This document shows, in pieces, positions 1 through 8,083 of a stretch of 64,000 nt of DNA. The notes under the pieces were generated by a model, which saw nothing but the letters and a program-made list of their open reading frames with translations, had not been told where the DNA came from and did no database searches. Position 1 is the first letter of the stretch; every line of letters begins with the position of its first letter. This DNA is from Chitinophagaceae bacterium (lineage in GTDB: Bacteria; Bacteroidota; Bacteroidia; Chitinophagales; Chitinophagaceae): assembly GCA_020847395.1 (NCBI GenBank), contig JADLCD010000147.1:19204-83203 (forward strand), given 5' to 3'. Position numbers and translations under genes: made by a program.

Positions 1-1603
1 CTGCACTATTTGCTTTGTTTGGAGAGTAAGTACGAATATAGCTGGTACTCACTGAAACACGCATCTTTTGACTTAAGCGGTATTCCGTATTTAACGTGAT
101 CGATTTTTGATTTGTTTTTGTATTCGGCATTACCCCTTTGTTATCCATATTTGAGAGAGATAAACGAAAAGAGCCTTTATCATAATTACCGGTTACATTA
201 ATATTATTGGTAGTTGTATTACCTGTTTGCAGATATTCTTTCAATCTATTCTCCTTAGCGCTTACCATAGCCTTTGTTTTCCACGCCTGCTCCTTAACAT
301 CCCAATAATTAGAAGTATAGCTACCATCTAATGCGGGGCCCCAGGTATCTGTATTATCATACTGCCATTCAAAAGCTCTCTCACCCTGACCAAACTGCTG
401 CTGTTCTTCAATAAATTGATAGGCTCGATCCCAGAGCGATGAAACGGAATAAGAAACGCCTAATCCCTTTTTACCACTTTTACCTGATTTAGTGGTAATC
501 ATCACAACCCCGTTTCCACCATCTGCACCATACAATGCTCCAGCACTTCCACCTTTTAATATAGTAATATTGTCAATATCCTCTGGATTTAGCTGAGAAA
601 TAATATTACCAAAATCAACTCCATCTTTGTTGGTAAATGTTTGTGCGCCTACAGGTATTCCATCAATTACAAACAGCGGTTGACCTTTTAGAGACACATT
701 AGCATCAGACTTTGTGGGAATAGCAGTTGTACCACGAATATTAACCAAAACAGATGATGTAGGATCGCTACTGAGATTAGTTAAGTTTACGCCACTGACT
801 TTACCATCAAGCGATTTCATTAAACTTGGGTTTGCAGCCTTTACTAAATCGTCAGACTTAACCTGAGCTACTGAATACGCTAATGATTTTTTAGGCTTTG
901 CAATTCCCAGCGCTGTTATCACCACACCTTCAAGCTCCTGTGCTGTAGATTGCAGTGTAACATTTATTACACTCCTGCCATTTAATGCTACTTCATTTGT
1001 TTTATAACTTACAGATGTAAACACCAATACAGCATTACCATTGGCAACATTCAATGAAAAATTACCATCATTGTCTGTTGTTGTTGCATTATTCTTTCCT
1101 TTTTCAGTTACAGTTACTCCGGCAACCGGTCCATTAGCATCAGTTACTCTACCGCTTACCTGGAAATCGGCAACGGCAGTATTACCAGGAAGAGCGGGTA
1201 CGGTTTCACTCTTTTCGCCTGGTTCTACGGACTCCTTTAATTTAATAATATATACCTCCTTTACCTTTTCAAATTGGAGGCCTGCCGGAATTAATACCGC
1301 ATTAAGCACAGCATCCGGGTTTGCTTGTTTTTTTGCATCTAACTCACCATACCAAACCTTAACTGATTTGAGTGTGTTAGACTGATAACTGTAATATATG
1401 TTATCATACGTTTTTTTAAACTCCTGCATAAACTCCTGCAGGGAGGTACTTTTAGCATTGCCAAGCGTACCGGTTTTGTCAGGCATAACCGAGCTCAAAG
1501 ACTCGCTATCCTGTGCTTTGATTACTGTAGCGTTTGCAAGCAGCACCAGTGCTGACAGTAATGCTAATAAGCAGTGTGTTGAAAAAGATGGTCTTCTTTT
1601 CAT
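1..1603 (-). CDS. SusC/RagA TonB-dependent receptor, STN type (3' end outside window)
   Basis: Outer-membrane TonB-dependent receptor, probably importing a glycan or other ligand. I translated about 534 codons from the ATG at 1603 to the window edge without a stop, so the C-terminal barrel lies outside. Order seen: signal peptide (starts MKRRPSFSTHCLLALLSALV, ends near ATVIKAQ), an STN secretin/TonB short domain at about residues 45-110, a CarboxypepD_reg-like domain (VSGRVTDANGPVAGVTV, then DNDGNFSL), and the plug with the SusC hallmarks LFVIDGIPVG, ILKGGSAGALYGADGGNGV and MITTKSGK. An STN domain marks receptors that signal to a FecR anti-sigma factor, and a fecR gene ends 17 nt upstream on the same strand. 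A SusD partner would lie beyond the left edge. Confidence 0.93.
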   Translation of the reverse strand, partial: MKRRPSFSTHCLLALLSALVLLANATVIKAQDSESLSSVMPDKTGTLGNAKSTSLQEFMQEFKKTYDNIYYSYQSNTLKSVKVWYGELDAKKQANPDAVLNAVLIPAGLQFEKVKEVYIIKLKESVEPGEKSETVPALPGNTAVADFQVSGRVTDANGPVAGVTVTEKGKNNATTTDNDGNFSLNVANGNAVLVFTSVSYKTNEVALNGRSVINVTLQSTAQELEGVVITALGIAKPKKSLAYSVAQVKSDDLVKAANPSLMKSLDGKVSGVNLTNLSSDPTSSVLVNIRGTTAIPTKSDANVSLKGQPLFVIDGIPVGAQTFTNKDGVDFGNIISQLNPEDIDNITILKGGSAGALYGADGGNGVVMITTKSGKSGKKGLGVSYSVSSLWDRAYQFIEEQQQFGQGERAFEWQYDNTDTWGPALDGSYTSNYWDVKEQAWKTKAMVSAKENRLKEYLQTGNTTTNNINVTGNYDKGSFRLSLSNMDNKGVMPNTKTNQKSITLNTEYRLSQKMRVSVSTSYIRTYSPNKANSA

Positions 1604-1620
1604 ACCTGTTTTGATTGGGT

Positions 1621-2664
1621 TTAATTAATGATTAATTGCTGGTTTTTCGTTTGTATGCGTATATTTAAAGTTTTTTCAAGAATGCTAACCAGTGTTGAAA
1701 AATCGTTTACCGAAACAACAGCAGTAATAGTAAGTTGTTTTAGCTCCTCCTTCCCAAAAACCACATCCATTCCGTAATACTCCTTAATAAAATCTGCAAC
1801 GGTTTTTAATGTTGTTTCTTCAAAATGCCATTCTTTGTTTTGCCATGCAGCAGTATACAGCTCAATATTTGCATTATTGGTTAAAAGCGTATTGTTTAAT
1901 GTGTCAAGCTTAACCATTTGCCCTCCTACTATATTTGCTGTTTTTGTCTTATCTCCTTTTAAAGTAACATTTACCTTACCGCTGGCAAGCACTATATCTG
2001 TTTGTTTTGAACGGGCATTAACATTAAACTCCGTGCCTGTTACATGTATATCAAGTTCGTTGGCGTGAACAATAAAAGGCGTATTGGTAACTTTTCTTTT
2101 TACATTAAAAAAAGCGTTGCCTTCCAATATAACTTCTCTTACTGCAACAGTTGAAAAATTGCTGCTGAAACGAATGGAAGATGCCCCGTTTAATATTACA
2201 ACAGAACTATCAGGTAAAATAACTTCTTTAATTTGTTTTGGTGCAGTACTTACCACACTTATTACAGGCAATTGCTTTTTACCCTGGTTAGGCAGAAATA
2301 CTATTACCAGTATTATTATAAAAAGGCTTGCCGCAGCTAACGATGCCCATCCCCAATTATTAACTATCTCTTTTTTAGCCGGCACTTCTACCAGATCTGA
2401 AAACCCCAACTCTCTATAGATGATAGATTTAAGAAAAACTTTTTCCCGTGAAGTTAAATAAGGTATATGTGCACTTTTATTACCAAGCTCCTGTACCAGC
2501 TTACCGGCATTAATTATTTTTTTTTCTTCTTCCGGGAAATCTGTAATAAATGAAGTGAAGAAAACATTTGTTTCCTCATTGGGCAAAAGTACCCACTGCT
2601 GAAAATATTCATCAGCAGCCAGCTCAACATCAGTAAGTCTTTTATAATAGTCTGTATTTATCAT
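1621..2664 (-). CDS. FecR-family anti-sigma factor
   Basis: Inner-membrane regulator that normally relays the state of a TonB-dependent receptor to an ECF sigma factor. Start chosen at ATG 2664 (MINTDYYKRL); an upstream GTG at 2676 and ATG at 2670 are also in frame. The roughly 100-residue N-terminal part is the predicted cytoplasmic sigma-binding region. One membrane segment follows (about residues 104-124, WASLAAASLFIIILVIVFL), then a periplasmic FecR domain (VILPDSSVVILNGASSIRF, EVILEGNAFFNV) and a C-terminal STN-like DUF4974 region (FEETTLKTVADFIKEYYGMD). The receptor gene starts 17 nt downstream, so the two are very likely one operon. Oddly, no sigma factor gene precedes it: the upstream gene is guaB. 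Confidence 0.9.
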   Translation of the reverse strand: MINTDYYKRLTDVELAADEYFQQWVLLPNEETNVFFTSFITDFPEEEKKIINAGKLVQELGNKSAHIPYLTSREKVFLKSIIYRELGFSDLVEVPAKKEIVNNWGWASLAAASLFIIILVIVFLPNQGKKQLPVISVVSTAPKQIKEVILPDSSVVILNGASSIRFSSNFSTVAVREVILEGNAFFNVKRKVTNTPFIVHANELDIHVTGTEFNVNARSKQTDIVLASGKVNVTLKGDKTKTANIVGGQMVKLDTLNNTLLTNNANIELYTAAWQNKEWHFEETTLKTVADFIKEYYGMDVVFGKEELKQLTITAVVSVNDFSTLVSILEKTLNIRIQTKNQQLIIN

Positions 2665-2751
2665 GCCCATCACCACTAAAGAGATGGGCTTTTAAACACG
2701 CATACTCATAGCGGGTAAGAAATTTTTGTAAAGAGAGGGGGGAGTTTGGGG

Positions 2752-2828
2752 GTTGAGGGTTTATAGCTTGAAGTTTAGGGTTAAATCCTAAACTGTAAAC
2801 CATAAACTATAAACCCTCCACCCTCAAC
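2752..2828. repeat. Long imperfect inverted repeat between fecR and guaB
   Basis: The left arm (2752-2780, starting GTTGAGGGTTTATAG) faces a right arm (2787-2828) whose complement starts GTTGAGGGTGGAGGG, around a short AT loop. The right arm overlaps the guaB stop codon, so the RNA could fold as an intrinsic terminator for guaB. The wording (GTTTATGGTTTATAGTTT-like) recurs near 49.4 and 59.6 kb. Function is inferred. Confidence 0.55.
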
Positions 2829-4317
2829 GCGTATAATTAGGCGCTTCTTTTGTAATTTCTATATCATGCGCATGGCTTTCTCTAATACCGGCATTGGTAA
2901 TTTTTATAAACTGCGCTTTTTGTAACGCTGCAATATCAGCAGCTCCGCAATAGCCCATTCCGGAACGAAGACCTCCTGTATATTGATATATGATTTCGCT
3001 CAGGCTGCCTTTGAAAGCAACGCGTCCTTCAATGCCTTCTGGCACATATTTTTTAATATCTTCTTCCACATCCTGAAAATAACGATCACCACTACCCTGG
3101 CTCATAGCGCCAAGCGATCCCATACCCCGGTATTGTTTGAATTTCCTTCCTTCGTATATAATAGTTTCACCAGGGCTTTCTTCCGTGCCTGCAAACACAC
3201 CACCCATCATAACCGCATTGGCACCTGCTGCTAACGCCTTTACCATATCGCCGGTATAACGGATACCACCATCTGCAATAAGCGGTATATTCATTTTACG
3301 CAATACTGATGCAGCTTCCATAATGGCTGTAATCTGCGGCACGCCTGCACCGGCAACAATTCTTGTAGTACAAATTGAACCGGGACCAATACCAACTTTT
3401 ACGGCATCTGCGCCTGCTTCTGCCAATGCTTTAGCGCCGGCGGCAGTGCCTATATTACCAGCTATAACATCAAGCTTTTTAAAATTCTTTTTTAATTTTT
3501 TTAGTGATTCTATAACGCCGCGTGTGTGTCCGTGTGCACTATCTAAACAAACCACATCTACACCTATTTGTTGTAAGGCAGCGGCACGGTCAAGTAAATC
3601 AGCAGTTATGCCAAGCGCTGCACCTGCAATCAATCTTCCAAAACCATCTTTAACGGCATTGGGGTAACTTTGTAACTGAAGTATATCACGATAAGTTATT
3701 AACCCAACCAAAAAACCACGTTTATCAACAACAGGCAGTTTTTCAATTTTATATTGGCTTAAAATGGTTTTTGCTTTTTTGAGGTCAGTGCCTTCAGGTG
3801 CAGTAATCAGGTTCTCCTTTGTCATTACTTCACTTACTTTTTTTGAAACAGACGTTTCAAACCTAAGGTCACGATTGGTTAAAATACCTACCAGTTTCTT
3901 TTTATCATTTACAATCGGAATACCACCAATCCTGTTTTCTCTCATCAGCTTTAATGCATCGCCTATAGTTGCGTTTTCATGCAATGTTACAGGATCCAAT
4001 ATCAAACCACTTTCACTACGCTTCACTTTTCTCACCTGGTCTGCCTGCTTTTCTATCGTCATATTTTTGTGAAGCATACCAACGCCTCCTTCTCTTGCAA
4101 GCGCAATAGCAAGGTTGGCTTCGGTAACCGTATCCATTGCTGCAGAAAGCATTGGAATATTCAGTGTTATGTTTTTTGTAAGTTTTGTGGCTATAGAAAC
4201 TTCGCGCGGCAATACCTCTGAATATGCCGGAACAAGTAATACATCATCGAAGGTTAAACCTTCACCAAAAAATTTTGCAGGAAATTTGTCTTTGGAAGAG
4301 TTGATTATTGTTGCCAT
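2824..4317 (-). CDS. guaB: Inosine-5'-monophosphate dehydrogenase
   Basis: Cytosolic enzyme oxidising IMP to XMP with NAD+, the committed step of GTP synthesis. 497 residues from ATG 4317 ([13 protein letters not shown]), the usual length. The N-terminal signature [20 protein letters not shown] is followed by two CBS domains (about residues 100-215, with [12 protein letters not shown] and [11 protein letters not shown]), then the catalytic barrel with [20 protein letters not shown]. The thioimidate cysteine is at about residue 316. The flap contains [18 protein letters not shown], and [11 protein letters not shown] lies near the end. The next gene upstream, dprA, ends 42 nt away on the same strand, but a strong promoter match sits directly before this ATG, so guaB probably has its own transcript. 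Confidence 0.98.
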   Translation of the reverse strand: MATIINSSKDKFPAKFFGEGLTFDDVLLVPAYSEVLPREVSIATKLTKNITLNIPMLSAAMDTVTEANLAIALAREGGVGMLHKNMTIEKQADQVRKVKRSESGLILDPVTLHENATIGDALKLMRENRIGGIPIVNDKKKLVGILTNRDLRFETSVSKKVSEVMTKENLITAPEGTDLKKAKTILSQYKIEKLPVVDKRGFLVGLITYRDILQLQSYPNAVKDGFGRLIAGAALGITADLLDRAAALQQIGVDVVCLDSAHGHTRGVIESLKKLKKNFKKLDVIAGNIGTAAGAKALAEAGADAVKVGIGPGSICTTRIVAGAGVPQITAIMEAASVLRKMNIPLIADGGIRYTGDMVKALAAGANAVMMGGVFAGTEESPGETIIYEGRKFKQYRGMGSLGAMSQGSGDRYFQDVEEDIKKYVPEGIEGRVAFKGSLSEIIYQYTGGLRSGMGYCGAADIAALQKAQFIKITNAGIRESHAHDIEITKEAPNYTR

Positions 4318-4320
4318 GTG

Positions 4321-4353
4321 CAAAGATAGCGTAGCGGATAAATAGCTTCCAAA
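4321..4353 (-). promoter_or_regulatory. Bacteroidota-type promoter of guaB
   Basis: Read on the minus strand, TTTG (4353-4350), 21 nt, then TATCTTTG (4328-4321) matches the Bacteroidota consensus TTTG-N19/21-TAnnTTTG. The box ends 3 nt before the ATG at 4317, so transcription would begin at or next to the start codon, giving a leaderless or nearly leaderless mRNA. The fit is seen in sequence; use as a promoter is inferred. Confidence 0.6.
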
Positions 4354-4359
4354 TTTTAC

Positions 4360-5460
4360 TCAATTAAGTTTGTATAATTTGCCGGGAAGGCTGATAATCA
4401 ATCCCTGTAATTCAAGATTTAATATAGCCGCAGCAATAATACTGCTGCTGAAATCGCAGTTAAGGTTAATTTCATCTATATGAACCGCATCTTTTTTGCT
4501 TAATAATTCTACAATAGCTGTTTGCTCAGGTGTTAATTCGGTAAATAATACTGCCTGTCTTATTTTTTTGGGTGATACCCGGGTATCCCAGTTCATAAAA
4601 TCTATAATATCTTTTCCGCAAGTAATTAAAGCAGCTTTATTACTTCTTACCAGGTAATTACAACCGGCACTTTTAACATCTGTTGCTTTACCCGGCACCG
4701 CAAAAACATCTTTATTATAATTACCTGCTAATTCTGCAGTTATCATACTCCCGCCCTGTAAACTTGTTTCAATCACAATTGTCGCGTCTGCTATTGCGGC
4801 CACAATCCTGTTTCGTTTAGGAAAGTTTTGTTTGTCTGGTTTGGTACCCGACATAAAATCACTGAGTATACCGCCATCCTTTATCATGTCTTTTGCCAGG
4901 GAGCTATGCGCAGAAGGGTAGATTCGGTCTAACCCGTGCGCCAATATGCCCACTGTTGGCAAATCATTTTTTAAAGCGATTTTATGCGCAATAGCGTCAA
5001 TACCATAAGCCAGTCCGCTTACCACTAACACTTTATGTTCAGCAAGTTCTTCAATTATGCGGGTAGTCATTTCCCTGCCATACTCGGTATGTGTACGGCT
5101 TCCTATTACTGATATGATTTTAGCTGTATTTAAATCAGCCGTTCCTTTATAATATAATACCGAAGGTGAATCATAACAATTAAGCAACCGCTTTGGGTAA
5201 TTGGGGTTGCCAGGAGTGAGTATTTGTATTTTATACTTTTCAGTAAATGCTATTTCTTCTTCGGCCCGTGAAAAATCTTTGAAGGCTTTGATATGCTGTG
5301 CTCTTATGCTACCTATTCCCGGAATTTTTTCGAGGTTAGTTTTTTTAGTTAGAAATATATCTTTTGCGGATTCAAAATGCTGGAGCAGTTCCCGCATTTG
5401 TACATCTCCAATCTGGGGAACAAGGGTTAGCGCAATATGATGCAAAATATCGTTGTTCAT
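4360..5460 (-). CDS. dprA: DNA-processing protein DprA
   Basis: DNA-protecting and RecA-loading protein for incoming single-stranded DNA in natural transformation. 366 residues from ATG 5460 (MNNDILHHIALTLVPQIG); a TTG 18 nt upstream is in frame but unneeded. An N-terminal helix-hairpin-helix region (NLEKIPGIGSIRAQHIKAF) precedes the Rossmann-fold DprA domain, with IISVIGSRTHTEYGREM, VVSGLAYGIDAIAHKIAL, FPKRNRIVAAIADATIVIE and QGGSMITAELAGNYNKDVF. A C-terminal winged-helix region (TPEQTAIVELLSKKDAVHID) completes it. No other competence gene lies nearby. It is transcribed towards guaB. Confidence 0.95.
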   Translation of the reverse strand: MNNDILHHIALTLVPQIGDVQMRELLQHFESAKDIFLTKKTNLEKIPGIGSIRAQHIKAFKDFSRAEEEIAFTEKYKIQILTPGNPNYPKRLLNCYDSPSVLYYKGTADLNTAKIISVIGSRTHTEYGREMTTRIIEELAEHKVLVVSGLAYGIDAIAHKIALKNDLPTVGILAHGLDRIYPSAHSSLAKDMIKDGGILSDFMSGTKPDKQNFPKRNRIVAAIADATIVIETSLQGGSMITAELAGNYNKDVFAVPGKATDVKSAGCNYLVRSNKAALITCGKDIIDFMNWDTRVSPKKIRQAVLFTELTPEQTAIVELLSKKDAVHIDEINLNCDFSSSIIAAAILNLELQGLIISLPGKLYKLN

Positions 5461-5484
5461 ACAACCGGGTGTTTTCAAAAAAAG

Positions 5485-5915
5485 ATAAATGAAAAACCCC
5501 TCCGTATGAAACGAAGGGGGCTTCTAATCTTTTAACCGTTAACCATTAAACCTTATCCTATGAAAAACCGAAATTAAACTGCTTTTTTGAATTTTGAACG
5601 GTATAGTTAAAATTTTTTGAACATATAAGCTAAAAAGTTTGATTAAGGCAACATCAATGGGGTAATATCAAAAAAAAGAGGCTGGATGAAAATCCTGCCC
5701 CGTTTCTAAATCCAATATCCTATGAAAAACCAAATGATAGACCACAATTCAGCGCAAAACGTTGCAAACAATTTAAAAAATTAGGGCAGGTTTGCATATA
5801 AATAAAAAAATATATAAATAATTTAAATATTTTTTTATGAGGGGTTATTTAAAATAAAAGAGGGCTGGATAGAAATCCTGCCCCGTTTTAAATCCAATAT
5901 CCTATGAAAAACCGG
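5485..5915 (+). repeat. Three hairpin-plus-ATGAAAAACC units in a 500-bp gap
   Basis: The gap 5461-5962 holds three related units. Each has a short GC hairpin (5497-5519, 5680-5700, 5862-5883) followed 21-41 nt later by an ATGAAAAACC box (5560-5569, 5722-5731, 5904-5913). Units 2 and 3 share about 50 nt nearly base for base, from GGCTGGAT through CCTGCCCCGTTT to ATCCAATATCCTATGAAAAA. Unit 1 has a different hairpin but the same tail. The ATGs open very short frames of 5, 20 and 30 codons; the third runs antisense into the end of the thioredoxin-like gene. Duplicated leaders, small RNA genes or relics are all possible. Confidence 0.55.
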
Positions 5916-5962
5916 GTCTATAACGGCGGCATGACTCTTTATATTGCAAACGTTTTCAAGTT

Positions 5963-6535
5963 TTATTTCCAGGTAGCCGAAAACGCATTGCGGTAATCTT
6001 CAAATGGTGTTTTGCCAAAATGCCCATCGCCAAAATAGCGAAGAATTAATTCCATATCCGGCACTTTTAAATATCCTGGTATAGCTTGGGGAACCGTATT
6101 ATCATCAGTTAATATAATGGTAGTGGGGAAAGAAAGCTGCCCATTAGTAAGGAAAACAGCAAATGAATTTATTTTATATTGGGCATTGTAGCTGTATGAT
6201 TTATTTTTCCAGCTTAAGGCATTTCTTGTTTCCGCATCTATTTTTACAGGATAAAAATTCTCCTTTATATACTTAATTACTCCGGGGTTTGAATAGGTTT
6301 TCTTATCCATTACCTTACACCAGCCACACCAATCGGTATACAAATCTATAAGCACAGGCTTATTTTTCTCTTTAATTTTTACTTCTGCTTCCTCAAGTGT
6401 TAGCCAGGTTAATTCTTCTTTATACAAATTAATATGCGGCCGGGCATTCACCGCTTCAAACTTAACTGAAGTATCACCATGTAATTGAAGCATCATGTAT
6501 ATCACCAATAAAATGCCTGATATTTGCATCTTCAT
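5963..6535 (-). CDS. Secreted thioredoxin-like protein
   Basis: 190 residues. A hydrophobic N-terminus (MKMQISGILLVIYMMLQL) suggests export or membrane anchoring. The thioredoxin fold (Thioredoxin_7 type) has the active site DWCGWCKVMDKK with cysteines at about residues 70 and 73, and a cis-proline strand SFPTTIIL. The likely role is a thiol-disulfide reductase or chaperone-like redox protein in the periplasm; the substrate is unknown. The gene is divergent from ubiX with only 25 bp between the start codons. A TAnnTTTG box (TAATTTTG, 6553-6546) lies just upstream and may be its promoter. Confidence 0.85.
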   Translation of the reverse strand: MKMQISGILLVIYMMLQLHGDTSVKFEAVNARPHINLYKEELTWLTLEEAEVKIKEKNKPVLIDLYTDWCGWCKVMDKKTYSNPGVIKYIKENFYPVKIDAETRNALSWKNKSYSYNAQYKINSFAVFLTNGQLSFPTTIILTDDNTVPQAIPGYLKVPDMELILRYFGDGHFGKTPFEDYRNAFSATWK

Positions 6536-6560
6536 TATATTTTTACAAAATTAAAATCAT

Positions 6561-7121
6561 TTGAACAGAAAAATAGTTATTGCAATAACCGGTGCAAGCG
6601 GTTCTATATATGCCAGGCAATTGCTTGATAAATTGGCTTCCCTTAAAGACCAATGGCAATTTCTTGCTATAGTTATTACAGATAATGCCAAAACCGTATG
6701 GAAAACGGAATTGGAGAATGAAAATTATAATAATTATCCGTTCGATATCTATTCCAAAAATGATTTTAACGCTCCTTTTGCTTCGGGCTCAGGCCAATAT
6801 GATACTATGGTAATTGTACCCTGTTCCATGGGCACACTGGCAAGGATATCCACAGGAGTATCCAACGATTTAATTACCCGCGCTGCTGATGTAATTTTAA
6901 AAGAAAGAAGAAAACTGGTTTGTGTGGTAAGGGATACACCATATAATCTTATTCATATCCGCAATATGGAAACCGTTACGCTTGCGGGTGGAATTATTTG
7001 TCCTGCCACGCCCTCATTTTACAGCAAACCTCAAACAATTGAAGAGGTAGCCGCCACGGTTACAGACAGAATTCTTGATTTGTGTGGGTTTAAGATAAAA
7101 ACGTATAGATGGGGAGAGTAG
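6561..7121 (+). CDS. ubiX: Flavin prenyltransferase UbiX
   Basis: Makes the prenylated-FMN cofactor used by UbiD-family decarboxylases, from FMN and dimethylallyl phosphate. 186 residues, typical length. Start is TTG at 6561: no in-frame ATG lies upstream, and the flavin-binding motif ITGASGSIYA must begin about residue 9-11, as it does with this start. Other family features are VIVPCSMGTLARISTGVSNDL, the basic stretch LKERRKLVCVVRDTPYN and ICPATPSFYSKP. No ubiD partner is in the window. The gene is convergent with lolA. Confidence 0.95.
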   Translation: MNRKIVIAITGASGSIYARQLLDKLASLKDQWQFLAIVITDNAKTVWKTELENENYNNYPFDIYSKNDFNAPFASGSGQYDTMVIVPCSMGTLARISTGVSNDLITRAADVILKERRKLVCVVRDTPYNLIHIRNMETVTLAGGIICPATPSFYSKPQTIEEVAATVTDRILDLCGFKIKTYRWGE

Positions 7122-7167
7122 CGGTGGGCGGTGGGCTATGAGCGGTGGGCTATGAGCCGTCAGCCGT

Positions 7168-7220
7168 AAACCTATAAGGTTTGCAGCGCTGCAATGCCGC
7201 CCGGCAAACCTTATAGGTTT
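7168..7220. repeat. 53-bp hairpin repeat, copy 1 (between ubiX and lolA)
   Basis: Near-perfect inverted repeat: AAACCTATAAGGTTTGC at the left, its complement at the right, and a GC-rich centre. A second copy at 30091-30143 differs at only two central bases. Both copies lie between convergent genes, and both have GCCGTCAGC-like wording just upstream. They may serve as bidirectional terminators or be non-autonomous mobile palindromes. Confidence 0.8.
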
Positions 7221-7328
7221 TAGTTATCAGGAATTAGTCCTCATTTGCCTGTTGCTAACCAGAAAAAATTTGAGTTTCAAAACATCTCCATTACGCAGCC
7301 CAAAGCTCACTGCTGATAGCCGACAGCT

Positions 7329-8000
7329 CTATTGCAAATCTACCACTTCCACTCCGGGATATTTTTTTGCATCGAACGCAAAAACACTATCAGCAATTTT
7401 TGCATTGGGCGTAAATGACGTTACCTTATAAATATACCTGTTGCCATTCTTTTCAAAAACCTTTGTGGAAACGATATTTTTTGAGGCTTTATCCACATAA
7501 GCCAGTATTTTAAAGAAGGCCTTGCTTTTATCTGTTGGAGTTAATTCAATTTCCTGTAATGTTTTGCCGCCCTCCTTTTTTTCTCCATTCAGCTTATATA
7601 AAAAATCTTTGTCGTAAAAATTTGCAAATATTTTTTGGGGTGTAAAGCTATTGCCATTGGGGTCAAACTTACTCAGTTGCACTTCGTTGCTGCTTTTATC
7701 ATAATTCCACACATTTTTACCATTGCAAAAAATTTCCTGGTCGTTTAATTCAAGCTTGTATTGATTTCCTTTCATATATGCGGTTCCTTTCTTTGTTCCC
7801 TGCACTTTACCGGCTGAATTTTCTATCTGCAATTGAAAAGTAGCTTTAACAGCGCTGTAAGATTTAAACTTTGCAGTAACAGCTTCTAATATTTTTTTTG
7901 CATCCGGATCACTGGTTCCCAGGCTGTTAGAATTATTTTGAGAAAATGCTGATAAGCTTACAAAAAACATAAGAAACGCTATCGCTAATAATTTTTTCAT
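7329..8000 (-). CDS. LolA-like outer-membrane lipoprotein carrier
   Basis: Periplasmic protein of the LolA/LppX-like fold, expected to shuttle lipoproteins to the outer membrane. 223 residues from ATG 8000; in-frame starts further upstream would precede the signal peptide (MKKLLAIAFLMFFVSLSAFS) by 23 residues and are rejected. The mature region carries family features: DAKKILEAVTAKFKSYSAVK, KGTAYMKGNQYKLEL, NGKNVWNYDKSSNEVQLSKF and FKILAYVDKASKNIV. The gene lies 83 nt downstream of ftsK on the same strand, a common Bacteroidota arrangement, so co-transcription is likely. Confidence 0.88.
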   Translation of the reverse strand: MKKLLAIAFLMFFVSLSAFSQNNSNSLGTSDPDAKKILEAVTAKFKSYSAVKATFQLQIENSAGKVQGTKKGTAYMKGNQYKLELNDQEIFCNGKNVWNYDKSSNEVQLSKFDPNGNSFTPQKIFANFYDKDFLYKLNGEKKEGGKTLQEIELTPTDKSKAFFKILAYVDKASKNIVSTKVFEKNGNRYIYKVTSFTPNAKIADSVFAFDAKKYPGVEVVDLQ

Positions 8001-8083
8001 TGTAATAGTTTGAGTATTCTCGGGCTGCTTATAAAGACCTGTTGATTGGTTAAAAGGTTTAATGAACAATGTTAAAGGTAATA

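Noticed and set aside
1041..2419. Plus-strand open frames across the SusC and fecR genes
   Set aside because: They lie antisense to strongly conserved proteins and resemble no family.
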